A stretch of 64,000 nt of DNA, taken from Dyadobacter sp. 676. GTDB taxonomy: Bacteria; Bacteroidota; Bacteroidia; Cytophagales; Spirosomataceae. The position numbers and the translations under genes are program-made. Position 1 is the first letter of the stretch. Each line of letters opens with the position of its first letter. Shown here piece after piece: positions 18,130-29,048 of the stretch. The DNA lies in assembly GCF_040448675.1 (NCBI RefSeq), contig NZ_CP159289.1:6493001-6557000 (forward strand), written 5' to 3'. The notes beneath the pieces were generated by a model. It did not search any database, had not been told where the DNA came from, and was given only the letters and a program-made list of their open reading frames with translations.

Positions 18130-19218
18130 CTACTGACGGTACTGGCTCAGTTCCATTTGCAATTCGTCGACGAGCTGGGCCACTCTTTCAAGCGAGGGTT
18201 GTGGCGCGGGCATCTGAACGCTCACAAACGCCTTCACTTCCCACACTTCCAGCACGTCCTGCAAAGGCACTTCCAGTTCTTCAAAGGAAGGATTGTCAGA
18301 AGTAAGCAGTAAAATACCCGCCGTTTTGACCTGGTTGAATACACTTCTGTAAATCAATCCGTGGTTTCTCAGCAGAAAAACGTATTGCATGCCATCCTTG
18401 ATATCGTACCAGTTGCGGATGAATGCGCCCACGAGAACAGAACCGGGGTACATGAAATCCTCGCCGCTCTCGAACGCCCGGTAGTAGCCTGACGGCAAGA
18501 TAGGTAACTGGAACAGCGGCAGGCTATTAAGGTAATGCGGGTTCTGAAAGTTGGCGATGTATTCTGCCTGTTTATTGCGCGCGACCCATTGGATAGTAGG
18601 AAAATGCTGCACAGGCTGCTCTACCGCCGCATTGAATTGCGGGGTCTGGTATTGATTATTAAATGTAGGGATGCCCGGCGACTGCGGCAGGGGCTGCTGA
18701 GGCACAGCCGGCGGCTGCTGAAATGCCGGTTGCTGAAACGCCGGAGGCTCCGGATATACCGATTGCTGATTGGCAGTGATATTCGCCGGCTGATGTGTTT
18801 CTCCGTTAACCGGTTTCAGATTGATCTGCCGCGAGACCTGGCGTAGAGGCTGCTCGGGCTGCTGATAGGCTTCGATGATCTTGGACAACGGCTGTGGTTC
18901 CGTATACCCGGGCGTGCGCGTAGGTGCGGGCTGGGGCATCGTACCCGAGTGCGAAACGGTCATTGGGCGGGAGGTTGTCAGCGGTAGCGACATTTCGGGC
19001 GTTTCCCTGAGTTTCCGCAAGTCGTTTTTTAGCAAATTGTCAACGCTAACGCCGAATGCGGCGGCCATGTTTTTGAGATTAGTAAGGTTGGGATTGGCCC
19101 TTGCCTCTTCGTAAGCGCCCAGTAACGATCTCTTGATCGCGATCTTACGGGCGAATTGTTCCTGCGTCAGGCCGTTGAGCCTTCTGAGATACTTGATGTT
19201 GTTGCTGACGATGCTCAT
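18130..19218 (-). CDS. XRE-family regulator with Pro/Gln-rich linker and degenerate S24-like domain
   Basis: 362 residues. Residues about 7-62 form a Cro/CI helix-turn-helix (NIKYLRRLNGLTQEQFARKI, then GAYEEARANPNLTNLKNMA). A linker of about 130 residues is rich in Pro and Gln (QQPAFQQPPAVPQQPLPQ). The C-terminal part (about 235-350) resembles the LexA/CI S24 fold: GYYRAFESGEDFMYPGSVLVG sits where GDSMxPxxxxG is expected. The catalytic Ser is replaced (EDFM), so self-cleavage is unlikely and the domain may only dimerise or sense. Targets unknown. Confidence 0.8.
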   Translation of the reverse strand: MSIVSNNIKYLRRLNGLTQEQFARKIAIKRSLLGAYEEARANPNLTNLKNMAAAFGVSVDNLLKNDLRKLRETPEMSLPLTTSRPMTVSHSGTMPQPAPTRTPGYTEPQPLSKIIEAYQQPEQPLRQVSRQINLKPVNGETHQPANITANQQSVYPEPPAFQQPAFQQPPAVPQQPLPQSPGIPTFNNQYQTPQFNAAVEQPVQHFPTIQWVARNKQAEYIANFQNPHYLNSLPLFQLPILPSGYYRAFESGEDFMYPGSVLVGAFIRNWYDIKDGMQYVFLLRNHGLIYRSVFNQVKTAGILLLTSDNPSFEELEVPLQDVLEVWEVKAFVSVQMPAPQPSLERVAQLVDELQMELSQYRQ

Positions 19219-19304
19219 AGTACAACCGATCCGTTCAAAACTGCCTACTAATTGACAAATCTTTTAGTAAAAAACGAAATCAGCAACTTTTCTACCTATT
19301 TTTT

Positions 19305-19381
19305 TACTTCGGCAATCGGCCGTCGGCTTCTGAATTACATAAGCGAGACATTTGGCCGACAGCCGATTGCCTACAGCCTAC
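19305..19381. repeat. Intergenic inverted repeat pair (CTTCGGCAATCGGCCGTCGG type)
   Basis: The left arm is 19306-19330 (CTTCGGCAATCGGCCGTCGG); the right arm, about 19352-19381, is its inverse (TGGCCGACAGCCGATTGCC) and ends in TACAGCCTACT, the same end as the repeat at 709-868. It lies between the folD stop and the XRE regulator start, and may act as the folD terminator since both flanking genes are on the minus strand. Confidence 0.72.
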
Positions 19382-20259
19382 TTATAAATCTCTTTTCTCG
19401 CTGCCTTGAAAGTGTTGGTAAGAAGACCGCAAATGGTCATCAAACCTACGCCCCCGGGAACCGGCGTGATAAAGCTGGCCTTTGGCGCGACGTCGTTGAA
19501 ATCGACATCGCCTCTGATCGAGAAGCCGCTCTTTTTGGTAGCATCGGCCACCCGGGTAATGCCTACGTCTACAACCACCGCACCTTCCTTCACATAGTCC
19601 GCCTTTACAAATTCGGGGCGGCCCAATGCCACGATCAGGATGTCGGCCGACTGGCAGATATCTTTCAGGTTTTGCGTTTTGCTATGGGTTATTGTCACGG
19701 TGCAGTTGCCCGGATAGGTGTTGCGCTGCATCAGAATGCTCATCGGCAAGCCCACGATCTGACTGCGGCCGATGACCACGCAATGCTTGCCGCTGGTTTC
19801 GATACCGGCACGGATGAGCATTTCGAGTATGCCGAACGGCGTTGCGGAAATGTAAGCGGGCAGCCCCTTGCACATTCTGCCGACATTGATCGGATGGAAG
19901 CCGTCCACGTCCTTGGCCGGGTTTATGGCTTCCATTACGGTGTTTTCAGAAATGTGTTTCGGCAACGGGAGTTGCACAATAAAACCGTCCACGTCGGGAT
20001 CGTTGTTCAGCGACTCCACCGCTTCGAGCAGCCTGGCCTCGGTAATGTCGGCATCGAAGCGCAGCAGGGTGGAAGTAAAGCCGATTTCTTCGCAGCTGCG
20101 GATCTTGGATGCCACGTAAGTTTCGCTGGCACCGTCCTGGCCCACGAGTATGGCCGCCAGATGCGGCTTTTTACCGCCACCGGCGATCCATTGTTCCACC
20201 TCGGCCTTGATTTCGGATTTTATTTGGGAGGAAATAGCCTTCCCGTCGAGTAGTTGCAT
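19378..20259 (-). CDS. folD: Methylenetetrahydrofolate dehydrogenase / methenyl-THF cyclohydrolase
   Basis: 293 residues. [23 protein letters not shown] carries the catalytic Lys of the YxxxK motif; [30 protein letters not shown] and [21 protein letters not shown] (Rossmann NADP loop) are FolD signatures, as is the C-terminal [20 protein letters not shown]. It interconverts methylene-, methenyl- and formyl-tetrahydrofolate for purine and fMet synthesis. Its start shares one base with the stop of the sirtuin gene, so the two are a translationally coupled pair. Confidence 0.97.
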   Translation of the reverse strand: MQLLDGKAISSQIKSEIKAEVEQWIAGGGKKPHLAAILVGQDGASETYVASKIRSCEEIGFTSTLLRFDADITEARLLEAVESLNNDPDVDGFIVQLPLPKHISENTVMEAINPAKDVDGFHPINVGRMCKGLPAYISATPFGILEMLIRAGIETSGKHCVVIGRSQIVGLPMSILMQRNTYPGNCTVTITHSKTQNLKDICQSADILIVALGRPEFVKADYVKEGAVVVDVGITRVADATKKSGFSIRGDVDFNDVAPKASFITPVPGGVGLMTICGLLTNTFKAARKEIYK

Positions 20260-20951
20260 TATTGTTCAGGTAGTAAATATTTCTTGATCAGCGTTTGCAT
20301 TCCGGTTGTGGCCTTTTCCTGAATGAAAACCATGTTGGATTTTAACGTAATGTCGGGTTTGGCGGGGTCTACGATATAAATCCGTTTACCGGGGCGCACA
20401 TAATGCACAAGCCCCGCGGCCGGGTATACTGCCAGTGAAGTCCCGATAACCAGGAACATATCCGCCTCCTCCGTGACATCGACGGCCACCTCCATCATAG
20501 GCACTTCCTCGCCAAACCACACGATGTGGGGCCGCAACTGGCTGCCCAGTTCGCACAGGTCGCCCGTTTTAAGCTCCCACGATTTCATGTCATACACGAG
20601 CTTCGGATCTTTCGTGCTCCGCGCCTTGAAGAGCTCCCCGTGCAAATGGATCACTTTCGAAGAGCCCGCGATTTCGTGCAGGTTATCGACGTTTTGCGTC
20701 ACGATGGTCACATCGAAGTGCTTTTCCAGCTCCGCCAGTGCGTAATGGGCCGCATTAGGCTTCACGCCCGCCGCCTGTTTGCGCCGCTGGTTGTAAAAAT
20801 CCAGCACCAACTCCTGGTTCCGGACCCAGGCTTCGGGCGTGGCAACATCTTCGATGCGGTAATTATCCCAAAGCCCGTTATTATCACGAAAAGTACTGAT
20901 CCCGCTCTCAGCACTGATCCCCGCTCCGGAAAGTACAACTAGTTTTTTCAT
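20259..20951 (-). CDS. cobB: NAD-dependent protein deacylase (sirtuin, class III type) without zinc cysteines
   Basis: 230 residues. NAD-binding [15 protein letters not shown] lies at 10-22, TQNVDNLHE near 85-92, and the catalytic His is His 104 in HLHGE. Tyr 53 and Arg 56 in FYNQRRKQ match the YxxR pair that binds succinyl/malonyl groups in SIRT5 and E. coli CobB, so desuccinylation is likely. The usual four zinc Cys are missing: between 105 and 140 only one Cys (DLC, residue 133) remains. The fold must hold without the metal. It is coupled to folD by a one-base overlap. Confidence 0.88.
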   Translation of the reverse strand: MKKLVVLSGAGISAESGISTFRDNNGLWDNYRIEDVATPEAWVRNQELVLDFYNQRRKQAAGVKPNAAHYALAELEKHFDVTIVTQNVDNLHEIAGSSKVIHLHGELFKARSTKDPKLVYDMKSWELKTGDLCELGSQLRPHIVWFGEEVPMMEVAVDVTEEADMFLVIGTSLAVYPAAGLVHYVRPGKRIYIVDPAKPDITLKSNMVFIQEKATTGMQTLIKKYLLPEQ

Positions 20952-20999
20952 GTTCGTGATAATTTACGGTCCGCCGCTGCGGGGTTCTGGGTGAAATTA

Positions 21000-23382
21000 C
21001 TATTTCTTAGCCGCTTTTTTCGCCGCGGGCTTTCTGGTGGTAGTTTTAGGTGCCGCGGCAGCCGCAGGTTTGCGCGCACCGCGTCCGGCGGGCTTGTCCG
21101 GCGTCTCGGCCGCCAGTTTCAACACTTGTTCGTACGTCAGCGAGGCTGGCTCGGTGCCTTTCGGGATTTTTACATTCTTCTTGCCGAAAGCAATGTAAGG
21201 CCCGTACCGCCCGTTCAGGACCTTTGCTTCGGGGTCTTCCGCGAACTCCTTGATAATCCGGTTGCTATCCTGCAAACGTTTCTCTTCGATGATTTCGATC
21301 AACCGGTCCTCGGTGACCGTCATCGGGTCGTCGGTCTTTGCGAGCGAGTAGTATTTGCCGTCGTGCTTCACATAAGGCCCGAATTTGCCGACATTCACAA
21401 CCATGTCCTTATCCTCGAAGAAGCCCACCTGGCGGGGCAGCTTGAACAGTTCGAATGCTTCCTCCAGAGTAATGGTCTCCATCAGCTGGCCCTTCTGCAA
21501 GCTCGCGAAACGAGGCTTTTCATCGTCCTCTACATCGCCGATCTGTACATAAGGCCCGTATTTCCCGATCCGTACCGACACTTTTTTTGCCGGTTGCCGG
21601 ATCTTCGCCCAGCTCGCGGGAGGTAAGGCTTTTATCGATCGCCTCCTCGCGCGCTTCGGCGACCTTTTTCTGAAACGGCGTATAAAAGTTCTTGATCATC
21701 TGCTGCCAACCGAGCTGGCCTTCCGCAATATGGTCGAAATCTTTTTCCACGTTTGCCGTGAACGAATAATCCACGATGTCCTGGAAATGGCTTACAAGGA
21801 AGTCGTTTACCACCATTCCGGTGCTGGTAGGGAAGAGCTTGGCCTTTTCCGAACCATATATTTCCTTATTAACCTTGCTTTTGATCTGCCCGCCGGCAAG
21901 GGTCAGTTCCTTGAATTCCCTTTCAAAACCCTGGCGGTCTTCTTTTACGATATATTCCCGTTTCAAAATTGTCGAGATCGTAGGCGCGTAGGTTGACGGC
22001 CGCCCGATCCCCATTTCTTCGAGTTTCTTTACCAAGCTCGCCTCGGTATAGCGCGGCGGGTTGCGGGTGAACCTTTCGGTCGCCTTCATATCCGCGAGTT
22101 TCAATATTTGCCCGATATTCAGCGGGGGCAACATGCCTTTCTGCTCTTCGTCCGCCTCGTCGTCGCTGGATTCCATATAAACTTTCAGAAACCCTTCGAA
22201 TTTGACTACCTCGCCTTGTGCTACCAGCTCTTCCGAAGTGGTGGAAATGCCGATCGTAGCCGTGGTGCGCTCTAATTGCGCGTCCGACATCTGCGAAGCA
22301 ATAGCCCGTTTCCAGATCAGCTCATATAGGCGCTGCTCGTTGCGGTCGCTGCTGGCTACCAGCGTCGAAAAATCGGTAGGACGGATCGCTTCGTGCGCCT
22401 CCTGCGCGGACTCCGACTTGGTTTTGAAAATGCGACGGTTATAGTAATCCGTTCCATATTCTTTCGTGATCTGCTGCTTTGCGTTATCCAACGCTTCTTC
22501 CGAGAGGTTGGTAGAGTCGGTACGCATATAGGAAATCTTACCGGCTTCGTACAGGCGCTGGGCGACGGTCATCGTTTGCGCTACCGAGAAGCTCAGCTTT
22601 CGCGATGCTTCCTGTTGTAATGTAGAAGTTGTAAATGGCGGTGCAGGTGTTTTTTTAGCGGGTTTTACTTCGAGGTTACGGATCGAGAACTCGGCCCCGA
22701 TGCATTTTTCCAGAAACTGGTATGCTTCCTGTTCGGTGGGAAAGTTCCTGGCAAGCTCGGCATTCAGTACCTTTCCGTTTCCGAGGTCGAAATGCGCGGT
22801 TACTTTAAAGCTGCTTTTGGCTTTGAAAGCCTCGATCTCCCGTTCGCGCTCTACGATAATGCGTACAGCCACCGATTGTACACGTCCCGCCGAAAGGTTC
22901 GATTTGCCGATCCTGATTTTTTTCCAAAGCACCGGGGAAAGTTCGTAACCCACGAGACGGTCGAGAATGCGGCGCGCCTGCTGGGCGTCTACCAGGGCCG
23001 TGTCGATGGTCCGCGGTTTGGCGATGGCATTCCGGAGCGCGGTTTTGGTGATTTCACGAAACACGATCCGCTTGGTATTGTCGGGCAGGCCCAGCGCCTC
23101 TTTCAAATGCCAGGAAATCGCTTCTCCTTCGCGGTCATCATCGGTTGCGAGCCATACCTCTGCATCTTTCGCCAGTTTTTTGAGCTCTGAAATGACTTTG
23201 ACTTTATCGGAGGAGATTTCGTAAGAGGGTTGGAAACCATGCTCGACATCAACACCCATATCATGTTCCGGGAGGTCGCGGACATGTCCGAAACTGGATT
23301 TCACGGTGAAATCCTGACCGAGGTAACTTTCAATGGTTTTGGCCTTCGCCGGTGACTCTACGATCACCAGATTTTTTGACAT
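21000..23382 (-). CDS. topA: DNA topoisomerase I (one-base frameshift near the 3' end)
   Basis: Full restored length is 793 residues from the ATG at 23380-23382. The Toprim domain begins KNLVIVESPAKAKTIESYLG and has VWLATDDDREGEAISWHL; the active-site Tyr is in ISYMRTDSTNLS. The C-terminus has three zinc-free TopA repeats (RIGKYGPYVQIGD, VGKFGPYVKHDGKYY, NGRYGPYIAFGKK) and a Lys/Ala tail (KKAAKK). The frame breaks in a seven-T run (21582-21588; A on the coding strand). Six would read PATGKKVSVRIGKYG as expected. TopA relaxes negative supercoils and is essential, so the extra base is probably an error. Confidence 0.94.
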
Positions 23383-23421
23383 AACTTTGGATTTAAGGGA
23401 CCTGGTAGCACTTTGAACGTC

Positions 23422-23454
23422 CAAATATAGGGCACAATCGGAGAAAAAATCAAA
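23422..23454 (-). promoter_or_regulatory. Bacteroidota-type promoter of topA
   Basis: On the minus strand a TTTG (-33 element; plus-strand CAAA 23451-23454) is followed after 21 bases by TATATTTG (-7 element; plus-strand 23422-23429), a perfect TAnnTTTG. Transcription should start near 23415, leaving a leader of about 35 bases. Confidence 0.8.
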
Positions 23455-23499
23455 GCGCAAATAAAAGCCGGGCGAAAAACAAAGCGCATCATAAGGCGT

Positions 23500-23535
23500 C
23501 CCGAAGGGGGTATTTTAATTTATCCCCCCGAATGC
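23500..23535. other. Hairpin in the topA-acnB intergenic region
   Basis: GGGGG at 23506-23510 can pair with CCCCC at 23524-23528 around an AT-only loop. It lies between the divergent topA and acnB genes. No T-run follows on either strand, so a terminator is unlikely; it could be an operator or leader structure. The rest of 23536-23711 shows no gene. Confidence 0.4.
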
Positions 23536-23711
23536 ACAGCTCGCCAGAACAATTTTTTTTTCGCGGAGGTTATCTAATTATACGGCTAGAATATACTGGT
23601 TTTAAATAGTAGCGAAAATCGGCTGAAATGCCTCCGTATATTCGGTAATTTCGTAGTTTCGCGCGTTTATTGACAACAGATGATCCCTTTAACATTGAAA
23701 AGATTTTCATC

Positions 23712-26484
23712 ATGAGTATTTATAAGGATTACATTAAAGAGATTGAAGAACGAAAAGCTCAGGGGCTTCATCCGAAGCCAATCGATGGTGCCGAATTGCT
23801 GGGCGAAATCATCGCACAAATCAAAGATTCACAAAACGAGCATCGGGAAGATTCTCTTAAATTTTTTATTTACAACACCTTACCAGGGACAACGAGCGCG
23901 GCCGGTGTAAAAGCCAGGTTTTTAAAGGAGATCATTCTGGGAGAGTCCGTGGTGGAAGAAATATCACCTGCTTTTGCATTCGAACTACTGTCGCACATGA
24001 AAGGCGGCCCCTCCATCGGCGTATTGCTCGATCTGGCCCTGGGCGACGATGCCTCCATTGCCAAACAAGCCGCGGAAGTGCTGAAAACACAGGTTTTCCT
24101 TTACGATGCGGACACGGACCGGCTGAAAGAGGCATTCAAAAACGGCAACGAAATTGCGAAGGAAATTCTCGAAAGTTACGCACGGGCGGAATTCTTCACC
24201 AAGCTGCCCGAAGTGCCGGAAGAAATTAAGGTAGTTACATATATTGCCGGTGAAGGCGATATTTCGACGGATTTGCTTTCTCCGGGCAATCAGGCCCACT
24301 CCCGTTCCGACCGGGAGCTTCACGGTAAATGTATGATTTCCGCTCAGGCACAGCAGGAAATCAGGGCTTTGCAGGCAGAGCATCCCGACAAGAGCGTAAT
24401 GCTGATTGCGGAGAAAGGCACTATGGGCGTGGGCTCGTCCAGGATGTCGGGTGTGAACAACGTGGCACTCTGGACCGGTAAGCAGGCAAGTCCCTATGTC
24501 CCGTTTGTCAATATCGCTCCTATTGTGGGTGGTACCAACGGTATTTCCCCGATTTTCCTTACTACCGTAGACGTTACCGGAGGTATCGGTATAGACCTGA
24601 AAAACTGGGTTAAAAAAGCAGATGAAAACGGTAATGTGGTCCGTGATGAAAATGGCGACCCGGTATTGGAGCAAGTGTACTCCGTTGCCACGGGCACCGT
24701 TCTGACCATTAATACAAAAACAAAGAAACTATATAACGGCGAACAGGAATTGATCGACATTTCCAAATCGCTCACTCCTCAGAAAAAGGAATTTATCAGG
24801 GCCGGCGGATCGTACGCCATCGTATTCGGTAAAAAAATCCAGACGGTAGCGGCGAAAATTCTCGGTATAGAACCTACTCCGGTATTCGCGCCGTCGAAAG
24901 AAATTTCCAATGAAGGACAAGGCCTCACGGCGGTAGAAAAAATCTTCAATAGAAATGCCGTCGGTACCACGCCGGGTAAGGTGCTACATGCCGGTTCGGA
25001 TGTTCGTGTAGAAGTCAATATCGTCGGTTCGCAGGATACGACGGGCTTGATGACGGCGCAGGAGCTGGAATCTATGGCCGCTACGGTTATTTCGCCTATC
25101 GTCGACGGCGCCTACCAGTCGGGCTGCCACACGGCATCGGTCTGGGATAAAAAGGCGCAGGCCAACATTCCGAAACTGATGAAGTTTATGAACGATTTCG
25201 GATTGATCACAGCCCGCGACCCGAAAGGGGAATATCATTCGATGACCGATGTGATCCACAAGGTGCTGAACGACATTACCGTGGACGAATGGGCGATCAT
25301 CATCGGCGGCGACTCGCACACGAGGATGTCCAAAGGCGTTGCCTTCGGTGCCGATTCGGGAACCGTCGCGCTTGCGCTGGCTACCGGCGAGGCATCCATG
25401 CCGATTCCCGAGTCCGTGAAAGTGACTTTCAAGGGAACTATGAAAGAGCACATGGACTTTCGTGACGTCGTTCATGCCACACAGGCGCAAATGCTTCCAG
25501 AAGTTTGGTGGAGAAAATGTGTTCCAGGGCAGGGTGATCGAGGTTCACCTTGGAACGCTGCCTGCCGACCAGGCATTTACTTTTACCGACTGGACTGCCG
25601 AAATGAAGGCGAAGGCTTCGATCTGTATTTCGGAAGACGACACGCTGATCCAATCGCTGGAAATTGCGAAAAGCAGAATACAGATCATGATCGACAAGGG
25701 AATGGATAACCACAGACAGGTTCTTCAGGGATTGATCAACAAGGCTGATAAGCGGATCGCGGAGATCAAATCAGGTGAGAAACCGGCACTTACCCCCGAC
25801 GCGAATGCAAAGTATTATGCGGAAGTTGTGATCGATCTCGATGAGATCGTCGAGCCGATGATCGCAGACCCCGACGTCAACAACAAGGACGTTTCGAAGC
25901 GTTACACGCACGACACCATCCGGGCAATTTCTTACTATGGCGGGGATAAAAAAGTAGATCTCGGTTTTGTCGGTTCCTGCATGGTTCACAAGGGAGACCT
26001 CAAAATCGTTTCCCAGATGCTGCGGAATCTTGAGGAGCAACAAGGCAAGGTCGAGTTCCATGCGCCGCTCGTTGTGGCAGCGCCCACCTATAATATCATC
26101 GAGGAACTCAAGAAAGAAGGTGACTGGGATGTATTGCAGAAATATTCCGGTTTCGAATTCGACGATAATGCCCCGAAAGTCGCGGCGCGCACCGAATACG
26201 AGAATATGATGTACCTGGAACGCCCCGGCTGTAACCTGTGTATGGGTAACCAGGAAAAAGCAGCCAAAGGGGACACCGTCATGGCAACCTCGACGCGTCT
26301 TTTCCAAGGAAGGGTCGTCGAAGATTCGGAACGTAAAAAGGGCGAGTCCCTGCTCGCGTCTACGCCGGTTGTTGTGCTGTCGGCGATCCTCGGCCGGATT
26401 CCAAGTATGGACGAATATAAATCAGCGGTGGTGGGCATCGATCTGACCAAGTTCGCACCCCCGGTTAAGCAACTAAGTAGATAG
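23712..26484 (+). CDS. acnB: Bifunctional aconitate hydratase 2 / 2-methylisocitrate dehydratase (one-base frameshift)
   Basis: The restored protein has 923 residues from the ATG at 23712. The N-terminal HEAT-like domain of AcnB is present (IYKDYIKEIEERKAQGLHPKP). Then GTMGVGSSRMSGVNNVALWTG and, in the second frame, DKKVDLGFVGSCMVHKGDL and LERPGCNLCMGNQEKA supply the Fe-S ligand Cys residues. The break is at 25497-25498, where CTTCCAG should be CTTCAG; the true frame is AQMLQKFGGENVFQG. The enzyme converts citrate to isocitrate in the TCA cycle. A second, unrelated-type aconitase follows 53 bases downstream. Confidence 0.94.
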
Positions 26485-26537
26485 TGTTAATGTTTCAGTT
26501 GTTAACGAATGTGAATGTGTAACATAATTTGAGAGAT

Positions 26538-28808
26538 ATGGCTTTTGACTTAGATATGATCAAGGGCGTTTATGCCCGCATGGAAGAAAGAGTGGAAGCT
26601 GCTCGTAAGGTTGTAGGGCGGCCTTTGACTTTGGCGGAGAAGATTTTATACTCCCACTTGTGGGAAGGGGTTCCCACGCAGCCCTACGAACGTGGCAAGT
26701 CATATGTCGATTTCGCTCCCGACCGTGTGGCGATGCAGGACGCGACCGCCCAGATGGCGCTGCTGCAATTTATGCAGGCCGGCCGTCCGAAAGTGGCGGT
26801 GCCTTCTACCGTGCATTGCGACCACCTTATCCAGGCCGAAGTAGGCGCTGTGCAGGACTTGAAAAATGCCGTAGATAAAAACAAGGAAGTATACGATTTC
26901 CTGTCGTCCGTATCCAATAAATATGGCATCGGTTTCTGGCGCGCCGGGGCTGGTATCATTCACCAGGTTGTGCTGGAAAACTACGCGTTCCCGGGCGGTA
27001 TGATGATCGGTACCGATTCCCACACGCCCAATGCGGGTGGTTTGGGCATGATCGCGATCGGTGTCGGCGGTGCCGATGCGTCGGATGTCATGTCGGGCCT
27101 TGCATGGGAATTGAAAATGCCCAAGCTGATCGGAGTGAAACTGACCGGTAAAATGAGCGGATGGACCGCGCCAAAGGACGTGATCCTCTGGGTTGCGGGC
27201 CAGCTTACGGTAAAAGGCGGTACGGGATATGTGGTCGAATACTTCGGCGAAGGCGCCGAGCATATTTCCGCAACCGGTAAAGCTACTATTTGTAATATGG
27301 GTGCCGAAATCGGCGCTACGACTTCGATTTTCGCGTACGACGAAAAGAGCGCGGCGTATCTGAGAGGCACCGACCGTGCCGATGTGGCGGACGCTGCCGA
27401 TGCGATCAAACGGCATTTGCGTTCCGACGACGAAGTTTACGCCGATCCGGCCGCTTATTACGATCAGTTGATCGAGCTCGATCTGTCTACTCTCGAACCC
27501 CATATCAATGGCCCGTTCACGCCGGATTTGGCGTGGCCTTTGTCGAAATTCGCGACGGCTGTGAAAGAAAACGGATGGCCCGAAGTGTTGTCGGTGGGTC
27601 TTATCGGCTCTTGTACCAACTCTTCCTACGAGGACGTCAGCCGTGCGGCATCGCTGGCGCAGCAGGCGGTCGACAAAAAACTGAAAGTTACCTCCGAATA
27701 CACCATCACGCCGGGTTCCGAGCTGGTACGTTACACCGTCGAGCGCGATGGTTTTCTGGATACCTTCTCTAAAATCGGCGGCGTCGTGCTCGCGAATGCC
27801 TGCGGGCCGTGTATCGGGCAGTGGGCGCGCCACGGTGCGGAGAAAGGAGAGAAAAACTCGATCATTACCTCGTTCAACCGTAACTTTTCGAAACGTGCCG
27901 ATGGTAACCCCAATACGCATTCCTTCGTCGCTTCTCCGGAAATCGTAACGGCAATGGCTATCGCCGGACGCCTTACTTTCGATCCGCGCGTCGACAAGCT
28001 GGTAAATGCCGATGGTGAAGAAGTATTGCTCGATGAACCGAGCGGCCTCGAGTTGCCGACCAAAGGTTTCGCGGTGGAAGATGCCGGTTATCAGGCACCT
28101 GCCGAGGACGGAAGTACAGTTCAGGTGATCATCAGCCCGACTTCCGACCGCCTTCAACTTCTTGAACCATTCCCCGAATGGGAAGGGACAGACCTGAAGG
28201 GTTTGAAGCTGCTAATCAAAGCAAAGGGCAAGTGTACAACCGACCACATTTCGATGGCCGGCCCGTGGTTGAAATACCGTGGACACCTCGACAATATCTC
28301 GAACAACATGCTGATCGGTGCGGTTAACTTCTTCAACGAGAAAACCAACACCATCAAAAACCAGCTGACCAACCAATACGCCGAGGTCCCCGCCGTTCAA
28401 CGCGACTACAAAGCACATGGAATCGGTACTATCGTCGTAGGCGACGAAAACTATGGAGAAGGCTCCTCACGCGAGCATGCTGCAATGGAGCCCCGCTTCC
28501 TGGGCGTGCGTGCGATCCTGACGAAATCGTTCGCCCGTATCCACGAAACCAACCTGAAAAAGCAAGGTATGCTCGCGCTGACGTTCGCCAACACGGCAGA
28601 TTACGACAAGATTCAGGAAGACGACACGATCGATATCCTTGGCCTGGAAACATTTACGGAAGGACAACCTCTGACGGTCGTGCTGCACCATAACGACGGC
28701 ACCACCGAGGAATTCCCTGTAAACCATACTTACAATGCACAGCAGATCGAATGGTTCAAAGCGGGTTCCGCATTGAACATCATCCGCAAGTCGGTTGGCG
28801 CCGCGTAA
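26538..28808 (+). CDS. Aconitate hydratase (mitochondrial type)
   Basis: 756 residues from the ATG at 26538; a TTG three codons upstream opens the same frame. The sequence has [34 protein letters not shown], Fe-S ligand motifs [13 protein letters not shown] and [13 protein letters not shown], and the swivel domain with [19 protein letters not shown] (active-site Ser/Arg). This subfamily resembles mitochondrial aconitase more than enterobacterial AcnA. The cytoplasmic enzyme catalyses citrate to isocitrate via a [4Fe-4S] cluster. It follows acnB directly, likely in one operon, and ends in a strong terminator. Confidence 0.96.
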   Translation: MAFDLDMIKGVYARMEERVEAARKVVGRPLTLAEKILYSHLWEGVPTQPYERGKSYVDFAPDRVAMQDATAQMALLQFMQAGRPKVAVPSTVHCDHLIQAEVGAVQDLKNAVDKNKEVYDFLSSVSNKYGIGFWRAGAGIIHQVVLENYAFPGGMMIGTDSHTPNAGGLGMIAIGVGGADASDVMSGLAWELKMPKLIGVKLTGKMSGWTAPKDVILWVAGQLTVKGGTGYVVEYFGEGAEHISATGKATICNMGAEIGATTSIFAYDEKSAAYLRGTDRADVADAADAIKRHLRSDDEVYADPAAYYDQLIELDLSTLEPHINGPFTPDLAWPLSKFATAVKENGWPEVLSVGLIGSCTNSSYEDVSRAASLAQQAVDKKLKVTSEYTITPGSELVRYTVERDGFLDTFSKIGGVVLANACGPCIGQWARHGAEKGEKNSIITSFNRNFSKRADGNPNTHSFVASPEIVTAMAIAGRLTFDPRVDKLVNADGEEVLLDEPSGLELPTKGFAVEDAGYQAPAEDGSTVQVIISPTSDRLQLLEPFPEWEGTDLKGLKLLIKAKGKCTTDHISMAGPWLKYRGHLDNISNNMLIGAVNFFNEKTNTIKNQLTNQYAEVPAVQRDYKAHGIGTIVVGDENYGEGSSREHAAMEPRFLGVRAILTKSFARIHETNLKKQGMLALTFANTADYDKIQEDDTIDILGLETFTEGQPLTVVLHHNDGTTEEFPVNHTYNAQQIEWFKAGSALNIIRKSVGAA

Positions 28809-28830
28809 CTGGCATAGTATCCCAAAATGC

Positions 28831-28863
28831 AAAAATGGCTCCTGATTATCGGGAGCCATTTTT
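28831..28863 (+). terminator. Rho-independent terminator of the aconitase operon
   Basis: AAAAATGGCTCC (28831-28842) and GGGAGCCATTTTT (28851-28863) pair over 10-11 bp with an 8-base loop and end in a T-run. It lies 22 bases past the stop and is symmetric enough to work on both strands. Confidence 0.92.
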
Positions 28864-28894
28864 GTTGATGAGAATGTCCTGTTTATAACAAACT

Positions 28895-29035
28895 GCTCGT
28901 TCGTTGCCCCGAAGGGTCCCGCCGGCACTTTTGTGAATGGCCAATCGCATTAGCGATGTAATATCGGTAGCAAATGAATGCATCGCTATTTGAAAATGCC
29001 GTTAGGCATGTGACAGCAACATTTGCGAAAACAGA
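28895..29035. repeat. Degenerate intergenic repeat downstream of lspA
   Basis: No gene is seen. Related short units recur: TTAGCGATGTAATATCGGTA followed by GCAAA (28949-28973), and GTTAGGCATGTGACAGCAAC (29001-29020). CATTTGCGAAAAC follows. The pattern resembles decayed copies of a dispersed intergenic repeat, but only this locus is visible in the window. Confidence 0.4.
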
Positions 29036-29048
29036 CCTAACCGCTATC

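Noticed and set aside
26700..28157. A long (485-codon) open frame on the minus strand across the aconitase gene
   Set aside because: It is antisense to a strongly conserved protein, contains no recognisable domain and is explained by codon bias of the opposite strand.
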